Shown: piece after piece, positions 1 to 6,513 of the stretch
Position numbering within the stretch: position 1 is the stretch's first letter
Layout of the letters: each line of letters begins with the position of its first letter
From: Candidatus Yanofskybacteria bacterium RIFOXYD1_FULL_42_10
GTDB lineage: Bacteria; Patescibacteriota; Minisyncoccia; 2-02-FULL-40-12; GWA2-44-9
Assembly (NCBI GenBank): GCA_001795975.1
Contig: MGLG01000026.1
Coordinates: forward strand, 7,123-20,954
Direction: 5' to 3'
DNA length: 13,832 nt
The notes under the pieces: generated by a model
Seen by the model: the letters and a program-made list of their open reading frames with translations, nothing else
The model's database searches: none
What the model was told of the DNA's origin: nothing
Position numbers and translations under genes: made by a program

Positions 1-206
1 TCCAGCGTCCCCGATTCGTGCGCCGCATAGCCCTTAACCGTTTCCACCAAATTGGGAATTAAATCATACCGGCGCTTTAACTGAACATCAATATCCGACC
101 ACGATTCCTTGACTCTATTGCGCGAACGCACCAGCGAATTGAAAACGCCAACTAACCAAAGACCGGCGGCTGTCAAAACCAGAAGTATAATTAGAGATGA
201 CGACAT
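1..206 (-). CDS. lemA: LemA family protein, N-terminal part (cut by window edge)
   Basis: The 68 visible codons start at the ATG at 206-204 and run off the left edge. Residues about 4-22 form one hydrophobic segment (an N-out membrane anchor or signal anchor in this family). It is followed by the LemA signature: FNSLVRSRNRVKESW, then DIDVQLKRRYDLIPNLVETV and KGYAAHE. The order of aromatic-Asn, Arg-rich helix and LkRR-DLIPNLVETVKGYAxHE is characteristic. LemA proteins are small membrane-anchored helical-bundle proteins of poorly defined role, often next to TPM-domain or HtpX-like genes; those neighbours would lie outside this window. No convincing SD precedes the ATG. The gene lies downstream of the small membrane-protein gene but is separated from it by a terminator, so it probably has its own promoter in 207-325, which I could not identify. 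Confidence 0.9.
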   Translation of the reverse strand, partial: MSSSLIILLVLTAAGLWLVGVFNSLVRSRNRVKESWSDIDVQLKRRYDLIPNLVETVKGYAAHESGTL

Positions 207-324
207 ATGTTTTAACTTAAAACGCACAATGCAAACCCAAAAACTTATTTCATGAAGTTTTAAGATTTAAACATGGTTTTAAGCCATTAATTATGTTTTT
301 AATTTTACCCCAAATTTTACAAAA

Positions 325-352
325 AGAAAAGCCCGCTGTTTCAGCGGGTTTA
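325..352 (-). terminator. Rho-independent terminator of the 350-841 gene
   Basis: A 7-bp perfect stem, CCCGCTG / CAGCGGG (332-338 and 342-348), has a 3-nt loop. Read on the minus strand it is followed by CTTTTCTTTTT. The stem begins within a few bases of the TAA stop of the upstream gene, so the terminator overlaps the end of the coding region. It separates that gene from lemA. Confidence 0.85.
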
Positions 353-841
353 TCGTAATCCTTGTCTCACGGTCACGGCGTCATTTGCATATTCATAAAC
401 AGCATTAGCCACTTTGCACATAATACAATCACCTTCTCGGGTAAAAGTTATCGTAAGCTTTGCGCTTTCGGTGATATCTTGATCAATTTCTTTTTCCCAT
501 TTCCACCGCCAGACATATTCTCCGCCGGCATTGCGTTCCCAGGAATAATGATTCTTGTTGTTTTGAAGCGGATATTCCTCTTCAACAATTGCAAGCGCCT
601 TTTCCCGTTCCATGCCCAATTTCAATCTGTCGTAAATCCTTTCAAGGGGATTGGTAGCTGATGGAATTGGCATTGTTTCGGGAAAAATTACTTTTTCAAT
701 AATAGTCGCTTTACGGTCTAACATTTCAATTTCTTGTTCCGCCGATTTAACATAATTTTTGAGTTTAAACAAGGCAACCAACAAAACAATCCAACTAAAG
801 CACAGCGCTAAACACACCAAAACCATCTTGCGCTTGCTCAT
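350..841 (-). CDS. Small membrane-anchored protein, weakly BamE/SmpA-like
   Basis: A 163-residue protein that I do not recognise by name. The ATG at 841 is preferred over an in-frame TTG at 853 because AAGGG lies 4 nt upstream of it. Residues about 6-26 are a single transmembrane or uncleaved signal segment. Residues about 28-50 are charged and probably helical. The rest is a soluble domain carrying the segment RLKLGMEREKALAIVEEEYP, a Trp/Tyr-rich stretch (YSWER..GGEYVWRWKW) and an alternating hydrophobic strand LTITFTREG. The pattern 'LKxGM..E.A..iv...yP', then strands, then 'fxxg', resembles the small BamE/SmpA-OmlA-like fold that occurs outside outer-membrane assembly too; this is inference, not a family assignment. 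The exported domain should face outward. The gene stands alone with its own terminator, and an unrelated long palindrome lies just upstream of it. Confidence 0.75.
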   Translation of the reverse strand: MSKRKMVLVCLALCFSWIVLLVALFKLKNYVKSAEQEIEMLDRKATIIEKVIFPETMPIPSATNPLERIYDRLKLGMEREKALAIVEEEYPLQNNKNHYSWERNAGGEYVWRWKWEKEIDQDITESAKLTITFTREGDCIMCKVANAVYEYANDAVTVRQGLR

Positions 842-903
842 AATTCCCTTCAAATTTCAATGTTCTTCGTTGGGAAAAGTCTCTCATTTTTAATAGTCCC
901 TGT

Positions 904-944
904 CAATCAATAACGGCGGCCACAGTGGCCGCCGTTATTGATTG
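904..944. repeat. Perfect long palindrome (20-bp arms, 1-nt centre)
   Basis: The left arm at 904-923 begins CAATCAATAACGG and ends GGCCAC. The right arm at 925-944 is its exact reverse complement, with a single A at 924 between them. The core is GC-rich (GGCGGCCAC) and the outer half AT-rich. Neither strand has a proper T-tract directly after the stem, so it is not a textbook intrinsic terminator. It lies between the 3' end of groEL and the 5' end of the small membrane-protein gene and could act as a processing or termination structure for read-through from groEL. Confidence 0.85.
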
Positions 945-1034
945 TGATTTCTTCTTTCAGTTTTAAGTTTTTAGTTTTGAACGCAGTTTTAGATTTTGCG
1001 CTTTGAATTTTGCGTTATTAGTTAATACTCCCCT

Positions 1035-1091
1035 CCCGCACCAAGCTTTTCCGCTAACCGCCATTAAGAAAAGAGGCGGGCTTGGTGCGGG
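1035..1091. repeat. Inverted repeat downstream of groEL
   Basis: Exact 12-bp arms, CCCGCACCAAGC (1035-1046) and GCTTGGTGCGGG (1080-1091), enclose 33 nt. Inside them CCGCC (1058-1062) and GGCGG near 1075-1079, and CTTTT/AAAAG, offer nested or competing pairings. The repeat starts about 20 nt beyond the groEL stop codon in the direction of groEL transcription. It lacks a following T-run, so it is better described as an mRNA 3'-end stabilising hairpin or a REP-like element than as a canonical terminator. The rest of the 842-1113 gap holds the palindrome at 904-944 and an A-rich (minus-strand) low-complexity tract at about 960-1016. Confidence 0.8.
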
Positions 1092-1113
1092 ACTTCGCTT
1101 CGCTACGCATCCC

Positions 1114-2751
1114 TTAATAATCCCCCATGCCCATTCCTCCGGGCATCGGCGGTGTTTTTTCTTTCTCTTCCGGCAGATCAGTAACAACCGCTTCGGTGGT
1201 TAAAATAAGCGAGGCCACCGAGACAGCGTTGGTTAAAGCAGTCTTGACCACCTTCAACGGGTCAATAATACCTGCCTCAAACATGTCTACATATTTTCCG
1301 GCTGAAGCGTCAAATCCCCGGCCTGGCGCGCCGGCAAAAATATTTTCCACTACTTCATTTGCATCCTTACCGGCATTCTCGGCAATTATTCTCATGGGTT
1401 TTTCCAGGGCCGCTTTAATGATGGCCAGCCCCTTTGCTTCATCGCCAACTTCCAATATGCCGCTACCCTTAGCAGTCAATTCTTTTGCCGCTTCAAATAA
1501 AGCCAGTCCTCCTCCGGCAACGATACCCTCTTCCAAAGCCGCTCGGGTTGCCGATACGGCGTCGTCAATCCTAAACTTTTTTTCTTTTAATTCGGTTTCG
1601 GTAAGCGCGCCAACTTTTATTACCGCGACGCCGCCGGAAAGTTTGGCCAATCTTTCCTGCAGTTTTTCCTTATCAAAATCAGAAGTTGATTTGGCGATTT
1701 GATTTCTGATTTGAGAAATTCTCTTTTCAATATCGGCTTTTTTACCCTTACCGCCGACAACCGTGGTGGTTTCTTTGGTGGAAACCAGCCGCCTTGCTTG
1801 TCCGAGCATAGCCAATTCAACACTCTCAAGCTTCATGCCTTTTTCTTCGGAGATTACTTGTCCGCCGACAACTGCGGCGATATCTTCCAGCATCTCTTTC
1901 TTCCTGTCGCCAAAACCAGGCGCTTTTAACGCCAAACTGTTAAATGTTCCTCTCAATTTGTTCACCACCAAGGTGGCAAGGGCATCGCCGTCAACATCTT
2001 CCGCTATTATAACCAGCGACCTTTTGCCGGAGCGGGAAAGTTTTTCAAGCAACGGGACAATGTCCTGAATTGAAGAAATTTTCCTGTCAGTTATCAAAAT
2101 ATACGGGTCGTCATGGATGGCTTCCATTCTCTCGGTATTGGTAACCATATAGGGCGAGACATAACCCTTATCAAACTGCATGCCTTCAACCAATTCTTTG
2201 GCCATCTCGGACGACTGCGATTCCTCCACGGTAACCACGCCGTCTTTGCCGACTTCTTTGAAAACATCGGCAACAAGCTTTCCCAATTCAGAGTCATTGG
2301 CCGAAATAGAAGCGACTTCTTTTATTTTTTCGTAACCGGAAACGGTTTTCTTTTTCTTATTTAAAAAATCAATAACCCACTTAACGGCTTTTTCCATGCC
2401 CCGTTTTAAAACCAGCGGATTGGCGCCGGAATTAACCGCGCTAAATCCTTCGGCCACTATCGCTTGAGCCAAAATCGTAGCTGTGGTGGTGCCGTCGCCG
2501 GCAACATCGTTGGTTTTTGACGCAACTTCTTTTATCAACTCGGCGCCGATATTTTCAAATTTATCCTTTAGGTCTATTTCTTTTGCCACCGTAACTCCGT
2601 CTTTTGTAATGGTCGGACTGCCGAATCCTTTGTCCAAAACGACATTTCTTCCCTTGGGACCGAGGGTAACTTTTACCGCATTTGCGAGTTTGTCCACTCC
2701 GCGTTTTAACGCTTCGCGGGCTTCTTCCTTGTATTGTATTTGTTTTGCCAT
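1114..2751 (-). CDS. groEL: Chaperonin GroEL (60 kDa)
   Basis: A full-length 545-residue Group I chaperonin that forms the double-ring ATP-driven folding chamber in the cytoplasm with GroES. Visible signatures include VTLGPKGRNVVLD, TKDGVTVAKEI, NDVAGDGTTTATILAQ (the ATP/Mg-binding Asp is D86, equivalent to E. coli D87), and IDDAVSATRAALEEGIVAGGG containing the catalytic-region Asp. The C-terminus is a short Gly/Met tail, MPGGMGMGDY. Length and domain order are normal and the reading frame is intact. The start MAKQIQYKEEAREAL matches the family exactly. No SD is visible before the ATG (the upstream bases read CGCAAGTTATAAT). It is the distal gene of groES-groEL, separated from groES by 185 nt that contain two strong hairpins, and should be expressed from the CIRCE-controlled promoter upstream of groES. 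Confidence 0.99.
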   Translation of the reverse strand: MAKQIQYKEEAREALKRGVDKLANAVKVTLGPKGRNVVLDKGFGSPTITKDGVTVAKEIDLKDKFENIGAELIKEVASKTNDVAGDGTTTATILAQAIVAEGFSAVNSGANPLVLKRGMEKAVKWVIDFLNKKKKTVSGYEKIKEVASISANDSELGKLVADVFKEVGKDGVVTVEESQSSEMAKELVEGMQFDKGYVSPYMVTNTERMEAIHDDPYILITDRKISSIQDIVPLLEKLSRSGKRSLVIIAEDVDGDALATLVVNKLRGTFNSLALKAPGFGDRKKEMLEDIAAVVGGQVISEEKGMKLESVELAMLGQARRLVSTKETTTVVGGKGKKADIEKRISQIRNQIAKSTSDFDKEKLQERLAKLSGGVAVIKVGALTETELKEKKFRIDDAVSATRAALEEGIVAGGGLALFEAAKELTAKGSGILEVGDEAKGLAIIKAALEKPMRIIAENAGKDANEVVENIFAGAPGRGFDASAGKYVDMFEAGIIDPLKVVKTALTNAVSVASLILTTEAVVTDLPEEKEKTPPMPGGMGMGDY

Positions 2752-2771
2752 ATTATAACTTGCGGATCTCT

Positions 2772-2801
2772 CTGCCAGCTGCCTTCGGCAGCTTTTGGCA
2801 G
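2772..2801 (-). other. Stem-loop just upstream of groEL in the groES-groEL spacer
   Basis: In the transcript, CTGCCA-AAA-GCTGCC-GAA-GGCAGC-TGGCAG folds into a 12-bp stem with a 3-nt bulge and a 3-nt GAA loop. It ends about 20 nt before the groEL ATG, close enough to influence ribosome loading or mRNA processing. No T-tract follows, so it is not a terminator. Confidence 0.7.
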
Positions 2802-2807
2802 TACGCT

Positions 2808-2903
2808 CTTGACTGACTTCTTCGTTAAATCCTCCGCTTGATTCTTCGCCGTATGATTATACGCCTTGAATCAATGCTCGGATTTGCCTTGAATTCAGTC
2901 AAG
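2808..2903 (-). other. Extended imperfect hairpin in the groES-groEL spacer
   Basis: Four nested complementary segments occur in consistent order: CTTGACTGA (2808-2816) with TCAGTCAAG (2895-2903), AAATCC (2827-2832) with GGATTT (2880-2885), TTGATTC (2838-2844) with GAATCAA (2868-2874), and CGTAT (2850-2854) with ATACG (2859-2863). Together they form one long stem interrupted by internal loops, beginning about 34 nt after the groES stop. Pairing is seen directly in the sequence; a role in intercistronic processing or in setting the GroES:GroEL ratio is inference. Confidence 0.6.
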
Positions 2904-2936
2904 TCCACTGCGTTCTAATTAATTTATTGAAAATTA

Positions 2937-3221
2937 TTAAGTGATAATTGCTAGAATATCCTCTTCCCTCGCTATCAGATATTCTTTGCCGTCAACTTTG
3001 ACTTCGTTCGGGCCGTATTTGGTGAACAGAACAATATTGCCTTTTTTTACTTCAAGAGTCATCCTTTTGCCATCATCGCCCATCTTGCCGGGACCGACGG
3101 CGATTACCTTGCCCTTCTCGGATTTCTCTTTCTCAACCGTATCGGGCAGGATGATGCCGCTCTTTTTCTTTTCCTCTTTTAACGGCTCAATGACCACATG
3201 ATCGGATAATGGTTTTAACAT
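2937..3221 (-). CDS. groES: Co-chaperonin GroES (10 kDa)
   Basis: A 94-residue co-chaperonin, the heptameric lid of the GroEL cage. The ATG at 3221 is chosen because MLKPLSDHVVIEPL aligns with the family N-terminus; an open frame extends upstream to 3287 but has no GroES-like sequence. Visible features are the mobile loop region KKKSGIILPDTVEKEKSEKG, the core VIAVGPGK, the VKKGNIVLFTKYGPNEVKVDGKEYLI strand region and the terminal REEDILAI. No clear SD precedes the start. The roughly 115-nt leader contains a CIRCE operator at its 5' end and small hairpins (for example GCTAA-CAA-TTAGC at 3273-3285). It is co-transcribed with groEL. Confidence 0.97.
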   Translation of the reverse strand: MLKPLSDHVVIEPLKEEKKKSGIILPDTVEKEKSEKGKVIAVGPGKMGDDGKRMTLEVKKGNIVLFTKYGPNEVKVDGKEYLIAREEDILAIIT

Positions 3222-3305
3222 ATAAAAACTTGCTATTTTGCCGTCTTGCCATCTTGTTAAAACAATCAACAAGCTAACAATTAGCAATATAACAATCCGC
3301 TAAAC

Positions 3306-3332
3306 TTAGCACTTATAACCAAGGAGTGCCAA
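3306..3332 (-). promoter_or_regulatory. CIRCE operator (HrcA-binding inverted repeat)
   Basis: TTAGCACTT, 9 nt, GAGTGCCAA: this matches the CIRCE consensus TTAGCACTC-N9-GAGTGCTAA at 16 of 18 arm positions with exactly the canonical 9-nt spacer. It sits at the predicted transcription start of groES-groEL, the usual CIRCE position. It implies that HrcA is encoded elsewhere in this genome and represses the operon outside heat stress. An extra CACTC follows at 3333-3337. Confidence 0.93.
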
Positions 3333-3341
3333 CACTCATAA

Positions 3342-3371
3342 TATATACTCTTTACACCGTGTCAGTGTCAA
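3342..3371 (-). promoter_or_regulatory. Promoter of groES-groEL
   Basis: On the minus strand a perfect -35 TTGACA (3371-3366) is followed after 18 nt by TATATA (3347-3342) within an AT-rich TATATATTAT block. The predicted start, near 3335, falls at the edge of the CIRCE operator, so HrcA binding would block initiation. The promoter is of vegetative sigma type, which fits repression-based rather than alternative-sigma heat-shock control. Confidence 0.8.
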
Positions 3372-3386
3372 TAGTTTTTCCGACAA

Positions 3387-3416
3387 ATTAAAAACCTCCG
3401 AGTAATTCAGAGGTTT
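3387..3416 (-). terminator. Rho-independent terminator after the lipoprotein operon
   Basis: Minus-strand stem AAACCTCTGA / TCGGAGGTTT (10 bp including one G-U) with a 5-nt ATTAC loop, followed by TTTTTAATTT. It begins 5 nt after the stop codon of the lipoprotein gene and separates this operon from the groES promoter immediately downstream. Confidence 0.88.
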
Positions 3417-3421
3417 GGTTA

Positions 3422-4948
3422 TCAATGCGCGTAAGTGCCGGTTTCATCGGCCACGGGTTTTGATATTTCTTTTCTTTTTTCGTAAATACCGTCGTTATTA
3501 TCATCTTGAATGCGATAACGCTTATCGCCAAGCGTGTATTCTATCGCAAACGGATTTTCCTGAATAAAAATATTGTTGCCCGACACAATCATACCGGTTC
3601 GCTCCTCGCCGTTTAGAAGAATTACGGAAATTTTTTGGGTGTTTTCGTCGGCTCTCACATGGGCGGCTGATATTTCTTTGTCATAAGGATCTTTCAGCCG
3701 AAAAAATTCTAACACCTGAAAATTGGAAGCGGCATATCTTTCTCCCGGCCTAATCCATTCTTTTACAATCGCTTCCATCTTTTTTGTCATACTGACGCTT
3801 TGCATATCCCGCATTTCAGGTTTTACAAATTTGATCTTGATATTGTAATTATTCTTGAGCGGTTTTGCCTGGTATCCTTCCGGTGCCGTCCATCCTTTGG
3901 AATCCTTTGATTCTTCCCAGGCGCTTACGGTTTCGCCGATTTTAACAATTTCCATTCTAACGGGCTTTAATTGCGGGGGAATGCGCTTTTCGTTTTCCTG
4001 TTCCGGAAAAAGACCGGCCAAAGATTCTTCTTTCAGAACAGCATTTTCATTCATCGTCGTAATGGAATCCGGCAAGCCGAATCCGATATCTTTGCCCTCT
4101 TTGTCATCGTCAACAATCACAATGGCAGACGATCCTCTTCCGTCAAGAAAAGCTCGCAAAGCGGGTTTTGATTCTTTTTTGCCGCCAAAAATCCTAAACG
4201 CTTCAATATAGTTTCCGTAATTATCCCGCGGCTTTTCGTCGTCAACAATTTTATACCTTACGGCTTCAATGCTATATTCCTTGGAACGCCAAATGAATTT
4301 ATTATGGTCAAGCGGGTCAGACGGATCGGGATCTTTGCGGTTATATATACTTGAATGTTCAACGCGAACCGTTTCTATCGGTTTTAGGATTCCGGACGCC
4401 TTTGCCTTATCTATCACATCCGACCTGAAAGGCAGTCCCTCATCAAAATTTGTAATGACAAAAATTTTCGGGTCATATCCTCCCCACATGGAAAGATCGC
4501 CGTGCCCGTGTGAATAATAAGAACGGGTTCCGGTAAGTTCCTGAAATTTTGCAAAAATCATTGCCGCCCTCACTCTGGCATAAATTGCCTGCTCCACTTT
4601 TTCTTGATGCTCAAAATACGGCCTCAATCCGTGAATGTCCAAAAATTTGCTCATTTCCTCTTCCTTGTAGTCAAGAATAGCGGACAAATCGCTTAAATAT
4701 CGTTCCATCTGCTTTTGAACCACTTCCATCGGAAGCCGGGAATAGACTACTTGGTATTTGCCCTTTTCCACTTCCCGGGAAAAATACCAGCGAAAACTCA
4801 TATAGTATGCGGCCAAGGCCTGCTCTTTGGTATAGCCCTTGTTGGCGGCTCTATCCAAAAACCCCTTCTTGTAAGACAAGGCGCAGCCTTGAGCCAAAAA
4901 AGACACGCCGATTATCAAAACAACCAAAACCGAACGCCAGTTTTTCAT
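3422..4948 (-). CDS. Predicted lipoprotein of unknown family
   Basis: A 508-residue protein I cannot place in a family. Residues 1-22 are a lipoprotein signal: MKNWRS, a hydrophobic core, and lipobox LAQGC with the lipidated Cys at 22. It should therefore be anchored on the outer face of the cytoplasmic membrane. The N-terminal third (about 25-140) is rich in predicted helices with many Lys/Glu/Tyr. The middle contains an alternating hydrophobic strand, AIVIVDDDKEGKDIGFGLPD, flanked by acidic residues. The C-terminal part looks beta-rich, ending in a small domain with DDNNDGIYE (482-490), reminiscent of acidic calcium-binding loops but too short to call one. The ATG overlaps the stop of the upstream gene as ATGA, and AGGAG (4956-4960) lies 7 nt before it, so translation is coupled to the HEAIH protein gene. 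The two products probably work together outside the membrane. No Cys other than the lipidated one is evident. Confidence 0.85.
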   Translation of the reverse strand: MKNWRSVLVVLIIGVSFLAQGCALSYKKGFLDRAANKGYTKEQALAAYYMSFRWYFSREVEKGKYQVVYSRLPMEVVQKQMERYLSDLSAILDYKEEEMSKFLDIHGLRPYFEHQEKVEQAIYARVRAAMIFAKFQELTGTRSYYSHGHGDLSMWGGYDPKIFVITNFDEGLPFRSDVIDKAKASGILKPIETVRVEHSSIYNRKDPDPSDPLDHNKFIWRSKEYSIEAVRYKIVDDEKPRDNYGNYIEAFRIFGGKKESKPALRAFLDGRGSSAIVIVDDDKEGKDIGFGLPDSITTMNENAVLKEESLAGLFPEQENEKRIPPQLKPVRMEIVKIGETVSAWEESKDSKGWTAPEGYQAKPLKNNYNIKIKFVKPEMRDMQSVSMTKKMEAIVKEWIRPGERYAASNFQVLEFFRLKDPYDKEISAAHVRADENTQKISVILLNGEERTGMIVSGNNIFIQENPFAIEYTLGDKRYRIQDDNNDGIYEKRKEISKPVADETGTYAH

Positions 4949-6414
4949 TTTACTTCTCCTTTTTCTGTGTTTTCTTTGTATAGAATGCCAAGGAACAAAC
5001 GCATCAATTCCTCTTCCGATTTGTTGTTCAAATCAGAAACATTGATGCGATATTTTTTCGCCAGTTCAAGCAAATCATCCTGGTTGTATCCCAATCTTGC
5101 AGCCAAACTAAGAAACTTCTGATGAACCGACCCTTCTTTATCTCCGCTGGACGGCTGACCGCTCTCTTTGTAAGATTCTTCGGCGATATTCATAATTTCA
5201 TATTTCCTCGTATCCAGCCACTTGGCCGTTTCTTCGTTCCCGCCCAAAATAGTCGGCTCATAGTTTTGGATCATCATTATGCGGATAGCCGCATTCTTGT
5301 CTTGCAACTTTTCTCCCAGTGATGTCCAAAAGGTCGGGTCGGAATAAAATTGGGGGATGGCTTTCTCGCGAAAGAATGCCAGCAGTTCCCTCTTCGCTTC
5401 TTCCAGTTTGGCCGCATAAAAATCAAATTTTTCGGTGTCAATTCGGAGATTGCCGTCATAATCAAACAAAACCACTTCTTTTCTTACCTGTTCAAAATTG
5501 TATCCGAAGAAAACATGGATAAGCTCGCGGGGAACTTTCAAATAACTGTGCAATGAAAGATATATTTTATCATCGGGCAAAAGCATCGCCGGCAACGACG
5601 CGCCCAATTCAGGATCCCATCCTTCCGACAGCGGCCAATTTTGAAGAAGAGCATTGGCATGAATGGCTTCATGCGCCATGATCAGCGGCCGATCGCCGTT
5701 TAGGTAATCTAATATTCTTCCCTGAAGGCTGATGTAAGTTACCCCGCTATGGAGCCAAACTTCGCCCAGCGCGGAAATAAACCCAAAATGAATTTCTCTT
5801 GCTTTAACATGCTTCACAAAAGAAGCCTTCGTGATTTCCGGCGGAATCCGATTTATTTCCCTAAACGAAATCTTGCCTTCGGGATCTTCCGGAATCGGAC
5901 GGTCAAGAAGCTTGCGGAATTCTTCTTCGTTCAAACCTTTTCCTTTTTGCTTGAAACTCTCGGCCACGGCAAGTTTTTCAAGGTCTTTATAGTAGGGGTA
6001 GTTAATCTCTTCAACGGCCCGCACAAACTGTTTGATAAAATCATCGGCCACCAAATCAAATTCCTCTTGAGAAATCACCTTTTGACCGCAAAAATCCGAA
6101 AATACAATTTCACCTTTTCCCGTGCGTTTCCACGGATCAAAAATAAAAATTACTTTTTCACCAAACACTTCGCGTTCAATTCGGATGCTGTTGTTAAACA
6201 TTCTAGATACGGCTTTTCCATCCGTAGAAAAACAATTAGTGGCATTCAGATAACGCAGGTAAAGCTCCATCTGGCCCGAAATTGTATTCGCGCTTTCCAT
6301 GCCTTCAGGAAAATAATGGGGCAAACGGGTTGCGGCAAAAACATTGAGGCCGAAACAAACAAAAGCGATTGCAAAAATGGTAAAAATTACACTTATATTT
6401 ATTATGTTACGCAT
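4945..6414 (-). CDS. Exported HExxH metallopeptidase-like protein of unknown family
   Basis: A 489-residue protein with an N-terminal signal peptide (hydrophobic 7-27, likely cleavage near FAA). The key feature is MAHEAIH at 246-252 (zinc ligands H248 and H252, catalytic E249 if active), followed by LSEGWDPELGA. E264 is placed like the third zinc ligand of gluzincins of the Peptidase-MA type, where HExxH is followed after about 10-20 residues by an 'xEGxA' element. This makes a secreted zinc peptidase plausible; it is an inference from a short motif and I recognise no named family. The C-terminal region (about 325-489) is helical and charged. A strong SD, AAGGAGA (6427-6421), lies 6 nt before the ATG. 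The gene is first in a two-gene operon and its stop overlaps the start of the lipoprotein gene by 4 nt. The 99-nt gap upstream contains only a weak promoter candidate (TTGTTT-N17-TAAACT). Confidence 0.85.
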   Translation of the reverse strand: MRNIINISVIFTIFAIAFVCFGLNVFAATRLPHYFPEGMESANTISGQMELYLRYLNATNCFSTDGKAVSRMFNNSIRIEREVFGEKVIFIFDPWKRTGKGEIVFSDFCGQKVISQEEFDLVADDFIKQFVRAVEEINYPYYKDLEKLAVAESFKQKGKGLNEEEFRKLLDRPIPEDPEGKISFREINRIPPEITKASFVKHVKAREIHFGFISALGEVWLHSGVTYISLQGRILDYLNGDRPLIMAHEAIHANALLQNWPLSEGWDPELGASLPAMLLPDDKIYLSLHSYLKVPRELIHVFFGYNFEQVRKEVVLFDYDGNLRIDTEKFDFYAAKLEEAKRELLAFFREKAIPQFYSDPTFWTSLGEKLQDKNAAIRIMMIQNYEPTILGGNEETAKWLDTRKYEIMNIAEESYKESGQPSSGDKEGSVHQKFLSLAARLGYNQDDLLELAKKYRINVSDLNNKSEEELMRLFLGILYKENTEKGEVK

Positions 6415-6513
6415 TTTCTTTCTCCTTAATTGTCAAGGTTCTGAATTTTGAGACAAGTTTAGAACAACACAAATAAAAAAACAATAGAGCGACGCCAAGG
6501 CTACTTTGGGGTA

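Noticed and set aside
268..300. Hairpin AAACATGG...CCAT...ATGTTT as a plus-strand terminator
   Set aside because: There is no plus-strand gene upstream; the pairing is short and AT-rich in a 118-bp intergenic stretch.
1127..1702. A 191-codon plus-strand open frame inside groEL
   Set aside because: It is antisense to a well-conserved chaperonin, has no family-like sequence and no SD, and is explained by the codon bias of the opposite strand.
3222..3287. Longer GroES starting at 3287
   Set aside because: The extra 22 residues have no GroES similarity and would begin in the leader near CIRCE; MLKPLSDHVVIEPL is the family N-terminus.
3855..4211. Plus-strand open frame antisense to the lipoprotein gene
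   Set aside because: No SD, no family pattern, and the opposite strand carries a clear lipoprotein gene.
5749..6429. A 226-codon plus-strand open frame across the HEAIH gene
   Set aside because: Antisense to a gene with signal peptide, SD and motif; its translation is rich in Phe/Asn/Lys with no recognisable domain.
6481..6513. Terminator after the nucleotidyltransferase-like gene (CCAA..TTGG hairpin, then a T-run)
   Set aside because: The stem is only about 5 bp with a mismatch and the T-run starts over 10 nt later, so the evidence is too weak.
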